The notes: a model not told the origin generated them from the sequence alone. 64,000 nt of DNA from Blastococcus saxobsidens DD2 (GCF_000284015.1 NC_016943.1:2831541-2895540), one strand, 5' to 3'; counted from the stretch's first letter, positions 26,650-35,154 are shown. Numbers and translations: made by a program.

Positions 26650-27825
26650 GTGTTCGAGTACTTCCCCACCGGCCCCTACACCTGGAACCTCGGCGTCGTC
26701 GCGACGCTGAACTCCGGTGGCCTGATCGACGAGGTCGACCGCGCCTGCCGGCCGATCAAGGACGCCGCGAACGCCGGGGAGGACGCCGGTACGCCGGACT
26801 TCCTGCGCGCCTGGCGGGCGCTCACCGACCAGCTGGTCGGCCAGGCCGAGGCAGCGGAGAAGGCCGGGCACACCCGGACCGCCGGGCAGCTGTGGTTCCG
26901 CGCCAGCAACTACCTCGCCCAGGCCGAGCGGATGCTCGCGCACTCCGACCCGGACCGGGTGCCCACCTACCGCCGGATGCTGGAGATCGCGGAGAAGGCC
27001 TTCGAGACGCACAGCCCGCGAGTCCGCCGGGTCCAGATCCCCTACGAGGGGACGACGCTGCCGGCCTACTTCAGCGCCGCCCCGGCGACCGACGACGGGC
27101 CGGCCCCGGTGATCGTCCTGGTCAACGGCCTGGACTCCACCAAGGAGCACATGTACGCCTCCAACCACTGGGAGGAGCTGGCCGCCCGCGGGATCTCCTG
27201 CCTGATGCTCGACCAGCCCGGCACCGGCGAGGCGCTGCGGCTGCAGGGCATCACCGCCCGGATCGACGCCGAGGCGTGGGCCGGTGCGGCGGTGGACTGG
27301 CTGGCGACCCGCGACGACGTCGACGCCACCCGCATCGGCATCGTCGGCTGGTCGCTCGGCGGCTACTACGCCCCGCGCGCGGCCGCCTTCGAGAAGCGGT
27401 TCGCGCTCTGCGTCGCGTGGGGGGCGAACCATGACTGGGGTGCGGTGCAGCGCCGGCGCAAGGAGCGCGAGGGCGAGCGGCCGGTCCCCCACTACTGGGA
27501 GCACGTCCTCTGGGTATGGGGCCAAGGCGGGAACGAGCACGACCTCGACCCCTTCCTCGACTTCGCCGACGCGGTGAACCTCGAGGGCGTCGTCGAGCAG
27601 ATCACCGTCCCGTTCCTCATCGCCCACGGCGCCAACGACCGGCAGATCCCGCTGGAGATGGCCCGGCGCTCCTACGACCAGGCGGTGAACTCGCCCAAGC
27701 GGGAGCTGCGGGTCTTCACGCCGGAGGAGGGCGCGACCGAGCACATCGGCCTCGACCACCTGCCGTACGTGAGCACCTTCATCGCCGACTGGGTCGCCGA
27801 CACCTTCGCCGAGCTGGAGCGCTGA
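26650..27825 (+). CDS. Alpha/beta hydrolase of the 2,6-dihydroxypseudooxynicotine hydrolase type
   Basis: A 391-residue hydrolase with a helical N-terminal cap (residues 1-125, FEYFPTGPYTWNLGVVATL ... GQLWFRASNYLAQAERML) and an alpha/beta core. The core shows VIVLVNGLDSTKEHMYASNHWEELAARG, the nucleophile elbow GIVGWSLGGYYAPRAAAFE (Ser about 237), and the C-terminal acid/His region FLIAHGANDRQIP ... EHIGLDHLPYV. This N-terminal cap with G-W-S-L-G is typical of the DUF1100/dihydroxypseudooxynicotine hydrolase group, which cut C-C bonds in ring-derived diketones. GTG 26650 has GAGG upstream. It closes the operon and faces a convergent DUF222-HNH gene across a small hairpin. Confidence 0.87.
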   Translation: MFEYFPTGPYTWNLGVVATLNSGGLIDEVDRACRPIKDAANAGEDAGTPDFLRAWRALTDQLVGQAEAAEKAGHTRTAGQLWFRASNYLAQAERMLAHSDPDRVPTYRRMLEIAEKAFETHSPRVRRVQIPYEGTTLPAYFSAAPATDDGPAPVIVLVNGLDSTKEHMYASNHWEELAARGISCLMLDQPGTGEALRLQGITARIDAEAWAGAAVDWLATRDDVDATRIGIVGWSLGGYYAPRAAAFEKRFALCVAWGANHDWGAVQRRRKEREGERPVPHYWEHVLWVWGQGGNEHDLDPFLDFADAVNLEGVVEQITVPFLIAHGANDRQIPLEMARRSYDQAVNSPKRELRVFTPEEGATEHIGLDHLPYVSTFIADWVADTFAELER

Positions 27826-27866
27826 CCGCAGCGCGGCGGGAGTTCGCCGTCCACCGGTAGCGGGGC

Positions 27867-27912
27867 CGGCACATGTCGCCTCGCCGACATGCAGTCGAGT
27901 CGACATGTGCCG
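27867..27912. terminator. Inverted repeat between convergent genes, probable bidirectional terminator
   Basis: A 12-bp perfect stem, CGGCACATGTCG (27867-27878) with its complement (27901-27912), surrounds a 22-base loop that contains a further CGACAT copy. It lies between the convergent hydrolase operon and the HNH gene. It has unusually AT-rich arms for this window. Confidence 0.6.
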
Positions 27913-27921
27913 CCGCGGCAC

Positions 27922-29382
27922 TCAGAACGGCGGAGGATCGTCCGCCGGGTCGTACGGCGGTGGCCCGGGTTCGGGTGGTCGCAGACCGGGCGGCCGCGTC
28001 GTGCGGGTGATCCCGGACGGGCTGGTGACGTGCAGCGTGCCGTCGGGCTCCATGCGGAAGCTCCACCCACGGCCGAAGGTCTTCAGCCGGTGGTGCGAAC
28101 GGCACAGGCAGCACAGGTTCGTGCACGTCGTCCGGCCGCCCTCCGCGTGCGGGACCACGTGGTCGTGGTCGGCCCAGCCGATCCGCTGCCCGCAGTTGGG
28201 GGTCCGGCACCGGCGGTCCCGGGTCGTCACGAACCGCCGCTGGGCGGCCGCGGGCTCGTAGCCATCGGTGGACGGCGGCAGGTCGAGCAGCGGGCACTCG
28301 CACGGCGCATCGGCGTGCTCGGGGCAGCCCCTCCGCGCCAGCCGGGCGAGTTCGGCGGCGGTGACGGTGGCCAGCAGCCGCCCGTGCTCGTCGGTGAGCG
28401 CGAACGTCAGCGACCCGCCCTCAGCGTTCGTGAGGCCGAGGGCGCCGATCCGGCGGAGAAGATCGCGCAGGCGGGCGGCGGTGATCGGCGACCCGTTGAC
28501 CTCGCCACCCCGGGTCGAGGACCCCTCCAGCCCCTCGAGGGTGGCGGTGACGGCCAGGTTCACCGTGACGCCCGGCAGGCCGTGGTCGGCCGGCCGCAGG
28601 ATGAGCATCGAATGGATCGCGGACCGGATCTGCCCGATGGGGCGCGGATCACCGTCAGCCTTGGCCATCGTCGCCAGCTGGTCGATCACGCCGTAGCAGG
28701 CCGCCGCTTCGTCAACCGTCATGTCCCCGGCCAGGGTCGCCATGCCGTCGCCGGTGTCGCGGCAGCGCACGTCGGCGGCCTGCTTCGCCTCCTCGTGGCG
28801 CTCATCCATCGCGGTGGCGTCCCGTTCGGCCAGCAGCTCCAGCGCCCGCGAGCGCAGCCTGGCCACGGACAGGTCATCCATCTCGGGCAGCAGCGCCGCC
28901 TCCACGGCACGGGCCAGCTCGGGCGTCGTGTGCTGCAGCGCATCGGCGAGCACGCCGGCACGGCGCTCGTCGATCTCCCCGCGGCGCAGCGCGGCGAACG
29001 TGGCCGGCAGGCTCTCCCGCCACGTGTGGGCGCGCCGGGCACGGAAGGCCGCGGTGCCACGCCCGAGGTTGATCGCGTGGGCGACCTCGTCGGCGAAGAA
29101 CTCGCTCACTCCGGGGAATTCGGGGTCCGTCCTCCGCCAGGCACGGTTGCGGGCACCCGGGGCGCCCGGCGGCGGGTCGTCGACGTCGGGGCGCAGTTCG
29201 GCCAGCCGCAGGATCAGATCGGCCTCCCGGGCGGCATCCCGCGCCCGGTTGCGCTGGATCCGTGCCAGCTCGGCGGCGACCTCCTCGTCATCCAGCCACG
29301 ACACGGGCAGTCGCGGGTCGGGTTCCGGCTGGGTCCGCACCCAGTCGAGCACCAAGCCCTCCACCCGGGAGGTTCCCGTCAT
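27922..29382 (-). CDS. DUF222 / HNH endonuclease-domain protein
   Basis: A 486-residue protein. Residues about 60-330 are the DUF222 (13E12-repeat-like) region (FPGVSEFFADEVAHAINLGRGTAA ... LRRGEIDERRAGVLADAL), and the C-terminus has a HNH nuclease motif: RDRRCRTPNCGQRIGWADHDHVVPHAEGGRTTCTNLCCLCRSHH, with Cys pairs (CRTPNC, CCLC) and His residues for zinc and metal. Such proteins occur in many copies in actinobacterial genomes and are thought to be selfish or mobile-element-derived; the function is unproven. ATG 29382 gives a sensible N-terminus, with 54 residues of unlikely coding if started earlier. It lies alone between convergent operons. Confidence 0.85.
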   Translation of the reverse strand: MTGTSRVEGLVLDWVRTQPEPDPRLPVSWLDDEEVAAELARIQRNRARDAAREADLILRLAELRPDVDDPPPGAPGARNRAWRRTDPEFPGVSEFFADEVAHAINLGRGTAAFRARRAHTWRESLPATFAALRRGEIDERRAGVLADALQHTTPELARAVEAALLPEMDDLSVARLRSRALELLAERDATAMDERHEEAKQAADVRCRDTGDGMATLAGDMTVDEAAACYGVIDQLATMAKADGDPRPIGQIRSAIHSMLILRPADHGLPGVTVNLAVTATLEGLEGSSTRGGEVNGSPITAARLRDLLRRIGALGLTNAEGGSLTFALTDEHGRLLATVTAAELARLARRGCPEHADAPCECPLLDLPPSTDGYEPAAAQRRFVTTRDRRCRTPNCGQRIGWADHDHVVPHAEGGRTTCTNLCCLCRSHHRLKTFGRGWSFRMEPDGTLHVTSPSGITRTTRPPGLRPPEPGPPPYDPADDPPPF

Positions 29383-29549
29383 CCGCTGCACGACTCGAAC
29401 ATACGTGCGACCACAGACAATTTCGGCGCGGCCGGGTCGACCGATCCCGGCCGGATCTGCGCGGTCCCTCCGCCGGCGACGTCCCCGCCGGCCGAGGAGC
29501 GACGACCCAGAACCGAGGCGGCTGAGCGGAGGAGCTGGTCGCACCGTCC

Positions 29550-30296
29550 CTACGTAGGAACGGAACGGCCGACTCCCCGGGCCGCGGCCAGGAGGGCCGG
29601 TACGGCGGAAGGGGCCCGCTCGTCGTTCGGCACGATCACCGACAGGGCGGCGACGACCTCACCGAGGCCGTCGCGGACCGGCACGGCGATCCCCGTGGCC
29701 TCCGCGTGCACGTGACCGGGCAGCAGCGCGTATCCCTGACGGCGGACCTGGTCGAGCGTGGCACGCAGCCGTTCGGCCGTCGTGATCGTCGCGGCGGTGT
29801 ACCGCTCCAGCGGCCGCTCGAGCACCCGCTCGCACAGCTCCCCCGGGCCGTAGGCGAGGAAGACCATGCCGGACGAGGAGATGTGCAGCGGCAGCCGGCC
29901 GGCGATCCGCGAGTAGTTGACGACGGCGTCCCGCGCGGAAAGCCGTTCCAGGAACAGCACCTCGTCGCCGAGCAGGACGGCCAGCTGCGCGTGGTGCCCC
30001 ACGACGGCGTGCAGGTCCTCCAGGTACGGCATCGCGGCGTCACGGAGCGACCGGGTCGGCGAGGCCCGGGAGGCCAGCTCCCACATGCGAATCCCGATGC
30101 GCACCCGGCGGTCCCCGGCCCGGCTCAGCAGGCCGTGCTCGGTCAGCTGCCCGACGATCCGCGAGGCCGTGGCCACGTGCAGCCCCGACCGGCGGGCGAG
30201 CTCGGAGACGGCGAGCTCCGGCTCCTCCGGCGTGAACGCCTCCAGGATCCGGATGGCACGCGCGAGCGAGGACTCACCGGTCGCCGTCCGTGCCAT
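29550..30296 (-). CDS. IclR-family regulator of the adjacent P450/reductase genes
   Basis: A 248-residue IclR regulator. The winged helix occupies residues 7-75 with ELAVSELARRSGLHVATASRIVGQLTEHGLL. The effector domain has LRDAAMPYLEDLHAVVGHHAQLAVLLGDEVLFLERL, GRLPLHISSSGMVFLAYG and GIAVPVRDGLGEVVAAL. It is divergent from the ferredoxin reductase gene with 75 bases between starts; a CTTCTCA/TGAGAAG dyad sits in that gap. It probably represses the reductase/P450 pair and itself and is relieved by the aromatic substrate. The ATG at 30296 agrees with the family length. Confidence 0.9.
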   Translation of the reverse strand: MARTATGESSLARAIRILEAFTPEEPELAVSELARRSGLHVATASRIVGQLTEHGLLSRAGDRRVRIGIRMWELASRASPTRSLRDAAMPYLEDLHAVVGHHAQLAVLLGDEVLFLERLSARDAVVNYSRIAGRLPLHISSSGMVFLAYGPGELCERVLERPLERYTAATITTAERLRATLDQVRRQGYALLPGHVHAEATGIAVPVRDGLGEVVAALSVIVPNDERAPSAVPALLAAARGVGRSVPT

Positions 30297-30313
30297 CGGA
30301 GCAGTATGCGCAG

Positions 30314-30332
30314 CTTCTCATCCATTGAGAAG
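30314..30332. promoter_or_regulatory. CTTCTCA-N5-TGAGAAG dyad, probable IclR operator
   Basis: CTTCTCA (30314-30320) and TGAGAAG (30326-30332) form a perfect 7-bp inverted repeat in the divergent gap between iclR and the reductase gene, 18 bases from the iclR start and 40 from the reductase start. Its size and symmetry are typical of IclR-family sites. Confidence 0.6.
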
Positions 30333-30371
30333 GTGTTTCCTGGATCACACCGGCAGGCGCACGCTCGCGGC

Positions 30372-31349
30372 ATGACCACGACCGCCCCCGCCCCGGCATC
30401 GGCACCGGCCGACGTCGCCGCCCTGCGCGTCACCGGCAAGGACGTCCGGGCCGACGGCGTGCTGACCCTGGACCTGGCCGCACCGGCGGGGGGTCGGCTG
30501 CGGGACTGGACACCGGGGGCGCACATCGACCTGGTGCTGCCGAACGGGCTCACCCGCCAGTACTCGCTCTGCGGGGACCGCTGGGACCCGACCACCTACC
30601 GGGTGGGCGTGCTCCGGGAGGCGGCCGGGCGCGGCGGGTCGGCCTTCGTCCACGACGAGCTCGCGGTGGGCGACCTGGTCGGAGTCGGCGGGCCACGCAA
30701 CAACTTCCCGCTGGTGCCCGCGGACAGCTACCTGTTCGTCGCGGGCGGGATCGGCATCACGCCGCTGGTGCCGATGGTGCGCCAGGCCGAGCTGCTGGGC
30801 GCGGACTGGCGGCTGCTCTACGGCGGTCGTCGTCGTTCCTCCATGGCCTTCCTCGACGAACTCGCCCCCTACGGCGACCGGGTCGAGGTGCGGCCCGAGG
30901 ACGAGTTCGGGCTGCTCGACCTCGCCGGTTTCCTCGGTACCCCCCGCCCCGGGGTCCGGCTCTACTCCTGCGGCCCGGCGCCGTTGATCGCCGCCATGGA
31001 GACGGTGGCCGCCGGGTGGCCTCCCTACGCGCTGCGGACCGAACGCTTCCTCGCCGAAGAGCGCGGTGCCCCGGTTCGCACCACCCCGTTCGAGGTGGAG
31101 CTGGCCCGTACGGGACGCACGGTGACCGTGTCGCCCGGCGTCTCGGTGCTGGATGCGGTCGGGGATGCCGGCGTCGAGGTGCTCTCGTCGTGCCGGCAGG
31201 GCATCTGCGGCACGTGCGAATCCGGCGTGCTGGCCGGCGAGCCCGACCACCGCGACTCGCTCCTGGACGACGCGGAGCGAGCCGCCGGCGACACGATGTA
31301 CATCTGCGTCTCCCGGTCCAAGAGTGACCGGCTCGTCCTGGACCTGTGA
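30372..31349 (+). CDS. Phthalate-dioxygenase-reductase-type oxidoreductase (FMN/FAD, NAD, 2Fe-2S)
   Basis: A 325-residue single-chain reductase of the PDR/VanB layout. Residues 15-110 bind flavin (TPGAHIDLVLPNGLTRQYSLCGDRW, with RxYS), residues 115-230 bind NAD (SYLFVAGGIGITPLVPMVRQAE, and the YSCGPAPL loop), and residues 240-325 are a plant-type 2Fe-2S ferredoxin domain (SSCRQGICGTCESGVLAG ... MYICVSRS). The Cys spacing is CxxxxCxxC plus a late Cys. It would pass electrons from NADH to the P450 encoded 54 bases downstream. There is only a weak ribosome site before the ATG at 30372. The VanB-like plan with a P450 partner, rather than a Rieske oxygenase, is notable. Confidence 0.9.
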   Translation: MTTTAPAPASAPADVAALRVTGKDVRADGVLTLDLAAPAGGRLRDWTPGAHIDLVLPNGLTRQYSLCGDRWDPTTYRVGVLREAAGRGGSAFVHDELAVGDLVGVGGPRNNFPLVPADSYLFVAGGIGITPLVPMVRQAELLGADWRLLYGGRRRSSMAFLDELAPYGDRVEVRPEDEFGLLDLAGFLGTPRPGVRLYSCGPAPLIAAMETVAAGWPPYALRTERFLAEERGAPVRTTPFEVELARTGRTVTVSPGVSVLDAVGDAGVEVLSSCRQGICGTCESGVLAGEPDHRDSLLDDAERAAGDTMYICVSRSKSDRLVLDL

Positions 31350-31403
31350 TCGGCGCTCACCCTGTGACGGACCTCTGATCCCCCGCCCTCCCGAGGAGCT
31401 TTC

Positions 31404-32615
31404 ATGACCGCGACCCTGAGTTCGAGCACCGGCCTTCCGACGAACGACGCCGACCCGTTCGACCACGAGGTGCTCGAAGATCCCCTCCCCCTGCAGGCGG
31501 CTCTCCGCGAGGCCGGCCCGATGGTCTACCTGAGCCGGTACGACGTGTACGGCCTCGCCCGGTACGAACAGGTGCACGCTGCCCTCGTCGACTGGCAGGA
31601 ATTCCAGTCGGGCGCCGGGGTGGGGCTGTCCAACTTCCGGTACGAGAAGCCCTGGCGCCCGCCGAGCCTGCTGCTGGAGGCGGATCCGCCGAAGCACGAC
31701 GCCCCGCGGCGGGTGCTGACCACGGTGCTCAGCCCGCGTGCGCTGCGCCGGCTGCGGGACGGGTGGATCGCCGACGCCGAGGCCCTGGTGGACGACGTTC
31801 TCTCCGCCGGCACCGAGTTCGACGCCGTGCCCGTGCTGACCTCGACCTTCCCGCTCCGCGTCTTCCCCGACGCCGTCGGCCTGCCGCAGGCGGGGCGGGA
31901 GAACCTCCTCCCCTACGGCGACCACGCGTTCAACGCCTTCGGGCCGGACAACGACCTGGTCGCCAAGGGGGCGCCCCGCGTCGCCGAGCTGTCCGGCTGG
32001 GTGGCGTCGGCGTGCCGGCGCGAGGCCCTCGCGCCCGAGGGGTTCGGCGCCGACATCTGGGCGGCCAGCGACCGCGGCGAGATCACGCCGGAGATGGCGC
32101 CGCTGATCGTCCGCTCGCTGCTCACGGCGGGCGTGGACACCACGGTGCACGGGCTGTCCGCCGTCCTCTACGCCTTCGCCACCCACCCCGACCAGTGGCA
32201 GCGGCTGCGCGAGCAGCCCTCGCTCGCCCGGATGGCCTTCGACGAGGCGGTGCGCTGGGAGTCGCCGGTGCAGACCTTCTTCCGCACCGCCACCACCGAC
32301 GTCCGGGTGGGCGACCACGTCGTCCCGGACGGCAGCAAGATCCTGATGTTCCTCGGCGCGGCCAACCGCGATCCGCGCCGGTGGGAGGACCCGGACCTCT
32401 TCGACCTGTCCCGCGACCCGTCCGGGCACGTCGGCTTCGGCATGGGCATCCACCAGTGCGCCGGCCAGCACGTCGCCCGCCTGGAGTCCGAAGCCCTGCT
32501 CACCGCGCTGGCCCGGCGGGTCCGCTCCATCGAGCTGACCGGGCCGACCCGCCGGCACCACAACAACACGCTCCGGTCCTGGGAGAGCATCCCGGTGCGC
32601 GTCCGCCTCACCTGA
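31404..32615 (+). CDS. Cytochrome P450, CYP199-like (aromatic O-demethylase candidate)
   Basis: A 403-residue P450 with all core motifs: I-helix SLLTAGVDTTVHG (AGVDTT at 242-247), ExxR as EAVR (281-284), and the heme loop GHVGFGMGIHQCAGQHVARLE with ligand Cys352. The general look, and the RSLL-TAGVDTT segment, resembles CYP199-type enzymes that demethylate para-methoxybenzoates. With pobA and pca genes a few kb away, the natural product would be 4-hydroxybenzoate. Its partner is the PDR-type reductase upstream; no separate ferredoxin gene is seen. GAGGAG lies upstream of the ATG. The substrate is inferred from context, not shown. Confidence 0.88.
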   Translation: MTATLSSSTGLPTNDADPFDHEVLEDPLPLQAALREAGPMVYLSRYDVYGLARYEQVHAALVDWQEFQSGAGVGLSNFRYEKPWRPPSLLLEADPPKHDAPRRVLTTVLSPRALRRLRDGWIADAEALVDDVLSAGTEFDAVPVLTSTFPLRVFPDAVGLPQAGRENLLPYGDHAFNAFGPDNDLVAKGAPRVAELSGWVASACRREALAPEGFGADIWAASDRGEITPEMAPLIVRSLLTAGVDTTVHGLSAVLYAFATHPDQWQRLREQPSLARMAFDEAVRWESPVQTFFRTATTDVRVGDHVVPDGSKILMFLGAANRDPRRWEDPDLFDLSRDPSGHVGFGMGIHQCAGQHVARLESEALLTALARRVRSIELTGPTRRHHNNTLRSWESIPVRVRLT

Positions 32616-32652
32616 CGCGCGGTCCTCGACCAGCGGCGGCGGTTCCGACCGG

Positions 32653-33060
32653 TCAGCCGCCGGTCGAGCCGCGGAGCTCCTCGAGGATCGGGCCGGCCAC
32701 CTTGAACGCGTGGTTGGCGGCCGGCACGCCGGCGTAGACCGCCGCGTGCTGGATGACCTCGGCGATCTCCTCGTCGGTCAGCCCGTTGTTCACCGCGGCC
32801 CGCACGTGCAGGGCGAACTCCTCCCAGTGCCGCAGCGCGATGGTGATCGACAGCGTCAGCAGGCTCCGGTCACGGCGGGCCAGCCCGGGCCGCTGCCAGA
32901 GGTCGCCCCACGCCGTCCGGGTGATGAAGTCCTGGAACCCGGCGGTGAAGGGCGTGGTGTTCGCGACGGCGCGGTCGACGTGCGCGTCGCCGAGCACCTC
33001 GCGGCGGGTGCGCATGCCCGCGTCGCGGCGCGCCTGGTCGGTGTCGGGCAGCTCGCTCAC
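32653..33060 (-). CDS. pcaC: 4-Carboxymuconolactone decarboxylase
   Basis: A 135-residue AhpD-fold protein. It shows TRREVLGDAHVDRAVANTTPFTAGFQDFITRTAWGDLWQRPGL and RDRSLLTLSITIALRHWEEFALHVRAAVNNGLTDEEIAEVIQHAAVYAGVPAANHAF, which covers the family's catalytic Glu/His surface. It decarboxylates 4-carboxymuconolactone to 3-oxoadipate enol-lactone. The GTG start at 33060 overlaps the pcaD stop by four bases (GTGA). It is the last gene of pcaHGBDC and is stand-alone rather than fused to PcaD as in PcaL. It ends 37 bases from the convergent P450 gene. Confidence 0.93.
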   Translation of the reverse strand: MSELPDTDQARRDAGMRTRREVLGDAHVDRAVANTTPFTAGFQDFITRTAWGDLWQRPGLARRDRSLLTLSITIALRHWEEFALHVRAAVNNGLTDEEIAEVIQHAAVYAGVPAANHAFKVAGPILEELRGSTGG

Positions 33061-33836
33061 CGGGTGCTCCCGTCGGCGTCGAAGTGGCCCAGCAGCGCGC
33101 CGGTGACCTCGAGCGTCCGCTCCAGGTTGGCCAGGTGCGCGCCCGGGCTCACGGTGCGCAGCTCGGCTCCGGCGATGCCCGCGGCGATGAACTCCTGGTG
33201 CGGCGGCGGGAGCGCGGGGTCCTCGGCAGCGGAGACGACCAGGGTCGGCGCGGAGATCCGGCCCAGGTCCTCCCGCAGGTCGATGCCGCCCACCACCTCG
33301 CAGCACGCGGCGTAGCCCTCGTCGTCGGCGCCGGCGACCATCCGCTCCAGCCGGGCCACCAGGTCCGGGTGCTGGGCGGCGTGCTCGGGGGTCAGCCACC
33401 GGGACACGACCGCCGGGGCGAACTGCGCGGTGCCCCCCTCCCGGGCCTGGGCCGCCCGGTCGTGGAAGCCCTGCGGGTCGACCTTCGCCGAGCTGAACAG
33501 CACCGCCAGCCGGTGGATCCGTGCCGGCTCGCGGGCGGCCAGGCGCATCCCCACCATGCCGCCGAGGGAGACCCCGGCGACGTGCGCGCGCTCGGCCCCC
33601 AGCCGGTCCAGCAGCGCGACGACGTCGTCGACCAGGTCGTCGAGCGTGTACGGCCCGGCCGGCGCCGGCGACTTCCCGTGCCCCCGGCCGTCGTAGGTGA
33701 CCACGCGGAACCGCTCGGCCAGGGCAGGCACCTGGGGATCCCACATGGCGCGGGTGGCGCCCAGGGAGCCGGCGAGGACGACGACGGGGGCGTCGGCCGG
33801 GCCGCTCTCGGTGTAGGAGACGTCGACAGCAGTCAT
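33057..33836 (-). CDS. pcaD: 3-Oxoadipate enol-lactonase
   Basis: A 259-residue alpha/beta hydrolase. It has VVVLAGSLGATRAMWDPQVPALAERFRVVTYDGRGHGKSPAP, the nucleophile elbow AHVAGVSLGGMVGMRLAAREP (Ser in GVSLGG, about 95), the acid region LVVSAAEDPALPP and the late His in GAHLANLERTLEV. It opens 3-oxoadipate enol-lactone to 3-oxoadipate. The ATG at 33836 overlaps the pcaB stop by four bases (ATGA) and its own stop overlaps pcaC, so pcaB, pcaD and pcaC should be translationally coupled. It is separate from PcaC, unlike the fused PcaL of some actinobacteria. Confidence 0.93.
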   Translation of the reverse strand: MTAVDVSYTESGPADAPVVVLAGSLGATRAMWDPQVPALAERFRVVTYDGRGHGKSPAPAGPYTLDDLVDDVVALLDRLGAERAHVAGVSLGGMVGMRLAAREPARIHRLAVLFSSAKVDPQGFHDRAAQAREGGTAQFAPAVVSRWLTPEHAAQHPDLVARLERMVAGADDEGYAACCEVVGGIDLREDLGRISAPTLVVSAAEDPALPPPHQEFIAAGIAGAELRTVSPGAHLANLERTLEVTGALLGHFDADGSTR

Positions 33837-35154
33837 GGGGTACCTCCGGTGCGGGCGTCGTGGTCGGCCAGGACGGCGTCGACCTGGGTGCCGGCCTCGC
33901 CGACGTCGGGAGCGGCGTGCAGGTCGGCGGGATCGACATCCCCCCGCTCGGCGAGCAGGTCGGCGAGCGGGCGGCCGGTCTCGCGGGCCGCACGGACGGC
34001 AGCGGCCACCGCCTCGTGCGCGGCGTTCCGGCCCAGCCGGGGCGCGAGCGCCTCGGTGGCCGCCGCGGCGAGCGCCGCGCGTCGGCCGCGGCGACGGTTC
34101 CGGCCATGCGGGCGAGGTCGGGCTGCAGCGACTCCAGGCTCTCGGCCAGCCACGCGGCGGCGGAGCCGACGGTCGACAGCAGGGCGGTGAGCGTCGGCCA
34201 CTCGCTGTGCCACGCCCCCGCGGCCCGCTCGTGCTCCTGCTCCATCGCCGCGAGCAGGGTGGCCACCAGGCCGGGTGCCCGGCGGGCGCACGCGCGCGCC
34301 GAGATGGCGGCCACCGGGTTGTTCTTGTGCGGCATGGCCGAGGAGCCGCCACGGTGCTCGCTGATCTCGGCGACCTCGGCCACCTCGGTCTGGGCGAGCA
34401 GGACGAGGTCGACGGCGACGGATGCCACGACGCCCGCGGCCACGCCGAGAGCACCGGCGAGGTCCGCGATCGGCAGCCGCATCGTGTGCCAGGCGACCGG
34501 CGTGGGCGCCAGACCGAGCTCCGCGGCGAGCGCCGTGCGCAGGGCCACGCCGGACCCGTCGAGCCCGCTCAGGGTGCCGACCGCGCCGGCGTACTGCACC
34601 GGCAGCGAGGACTCGACGGCGCGCAGCCGGGCACGGGCGCCGTCGAGCCCGGCGAGCCAGCCGGCGGCCTTGAGCCCGAACGTGGTGGGCAACGCCTGCT
34701 GCATCAGCGTGCGGCCCATGACCACGTCGTCCCGGTGTGCACGGGCGAGTCCGGCCGCCGCCTCGGCGGCACCGGCGAGGTCACGGTCGATGACGGTGCC
34801 CGCCCGGCGGGCCACCAGCAGCAGCGCGGTGTCCAGGATGTCCTGGCTGGTGGCGCCGACGTGCACGGCCACCGCGTCCCGCTCCCCCACCGCCGACCGG
34901 AGCACCCGCACCAACGGCGGCACCGGGTTGCCGGCGTCGGCCGCCGCAGCGAGCACGGCGGCCAGGTCCAGCCCGGCCGGCTCGGCGCAGGCCCGGGTCA
35001 CCGCGTCGGCCGCGGTGGTCGGCACCAGCCCGAGCCCGGCGGCGGCGCGGGCGAGTGCGGCCTCCACGTCGAGGAGCGCGTCGATCCAGCCGGCGTCGGA
35101 CACGGCCGCGGCCGCACCTCCGCGGGCGAAGGTCCCGTCGAAGAGTCCGCTCAC
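33833..35154 (-). pseudogene. pcaB: 3-Carboxy-cis,cis-muconate cycloisomerase with an apparent frameshift
   Basis: The first about 350 codons from ATG 35154 encode a fumarase/aspartase-superfamily enzyme: HVGATSQDILDTALLLVARRAG, GRTLMQQALPTTFGLKAAGWL and the signature GGSSAMPHKNNPVAA. At about 34073-34095 the frame changes: the N-terminal frame goes to Arg/Pro-rich nonsense, while the frame one base away continues with ALAAAATEALAPRLGRNAAHEAV, PLADLLAERGDVDPADLHA and a stop (33833) that overlaps the pcaD ATG. So the C-terminal about 85 residues are intact but out of frame, as after a one-base deletion in a CG-only stretch. It may be a sequencing error; if real, the pathway is broken at this step. 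If left uncorrected the N-terminal frame stays open through to pcaC. Confidence 0.85.

Noticed and set aside
27922..29382. Homing endonuclease in an intron or intein
   Set aside because: The HNH protein is of the common DUF222 type, stands alone between genes and interrupts nothing; no intron ends or intein splice motifs are seen.
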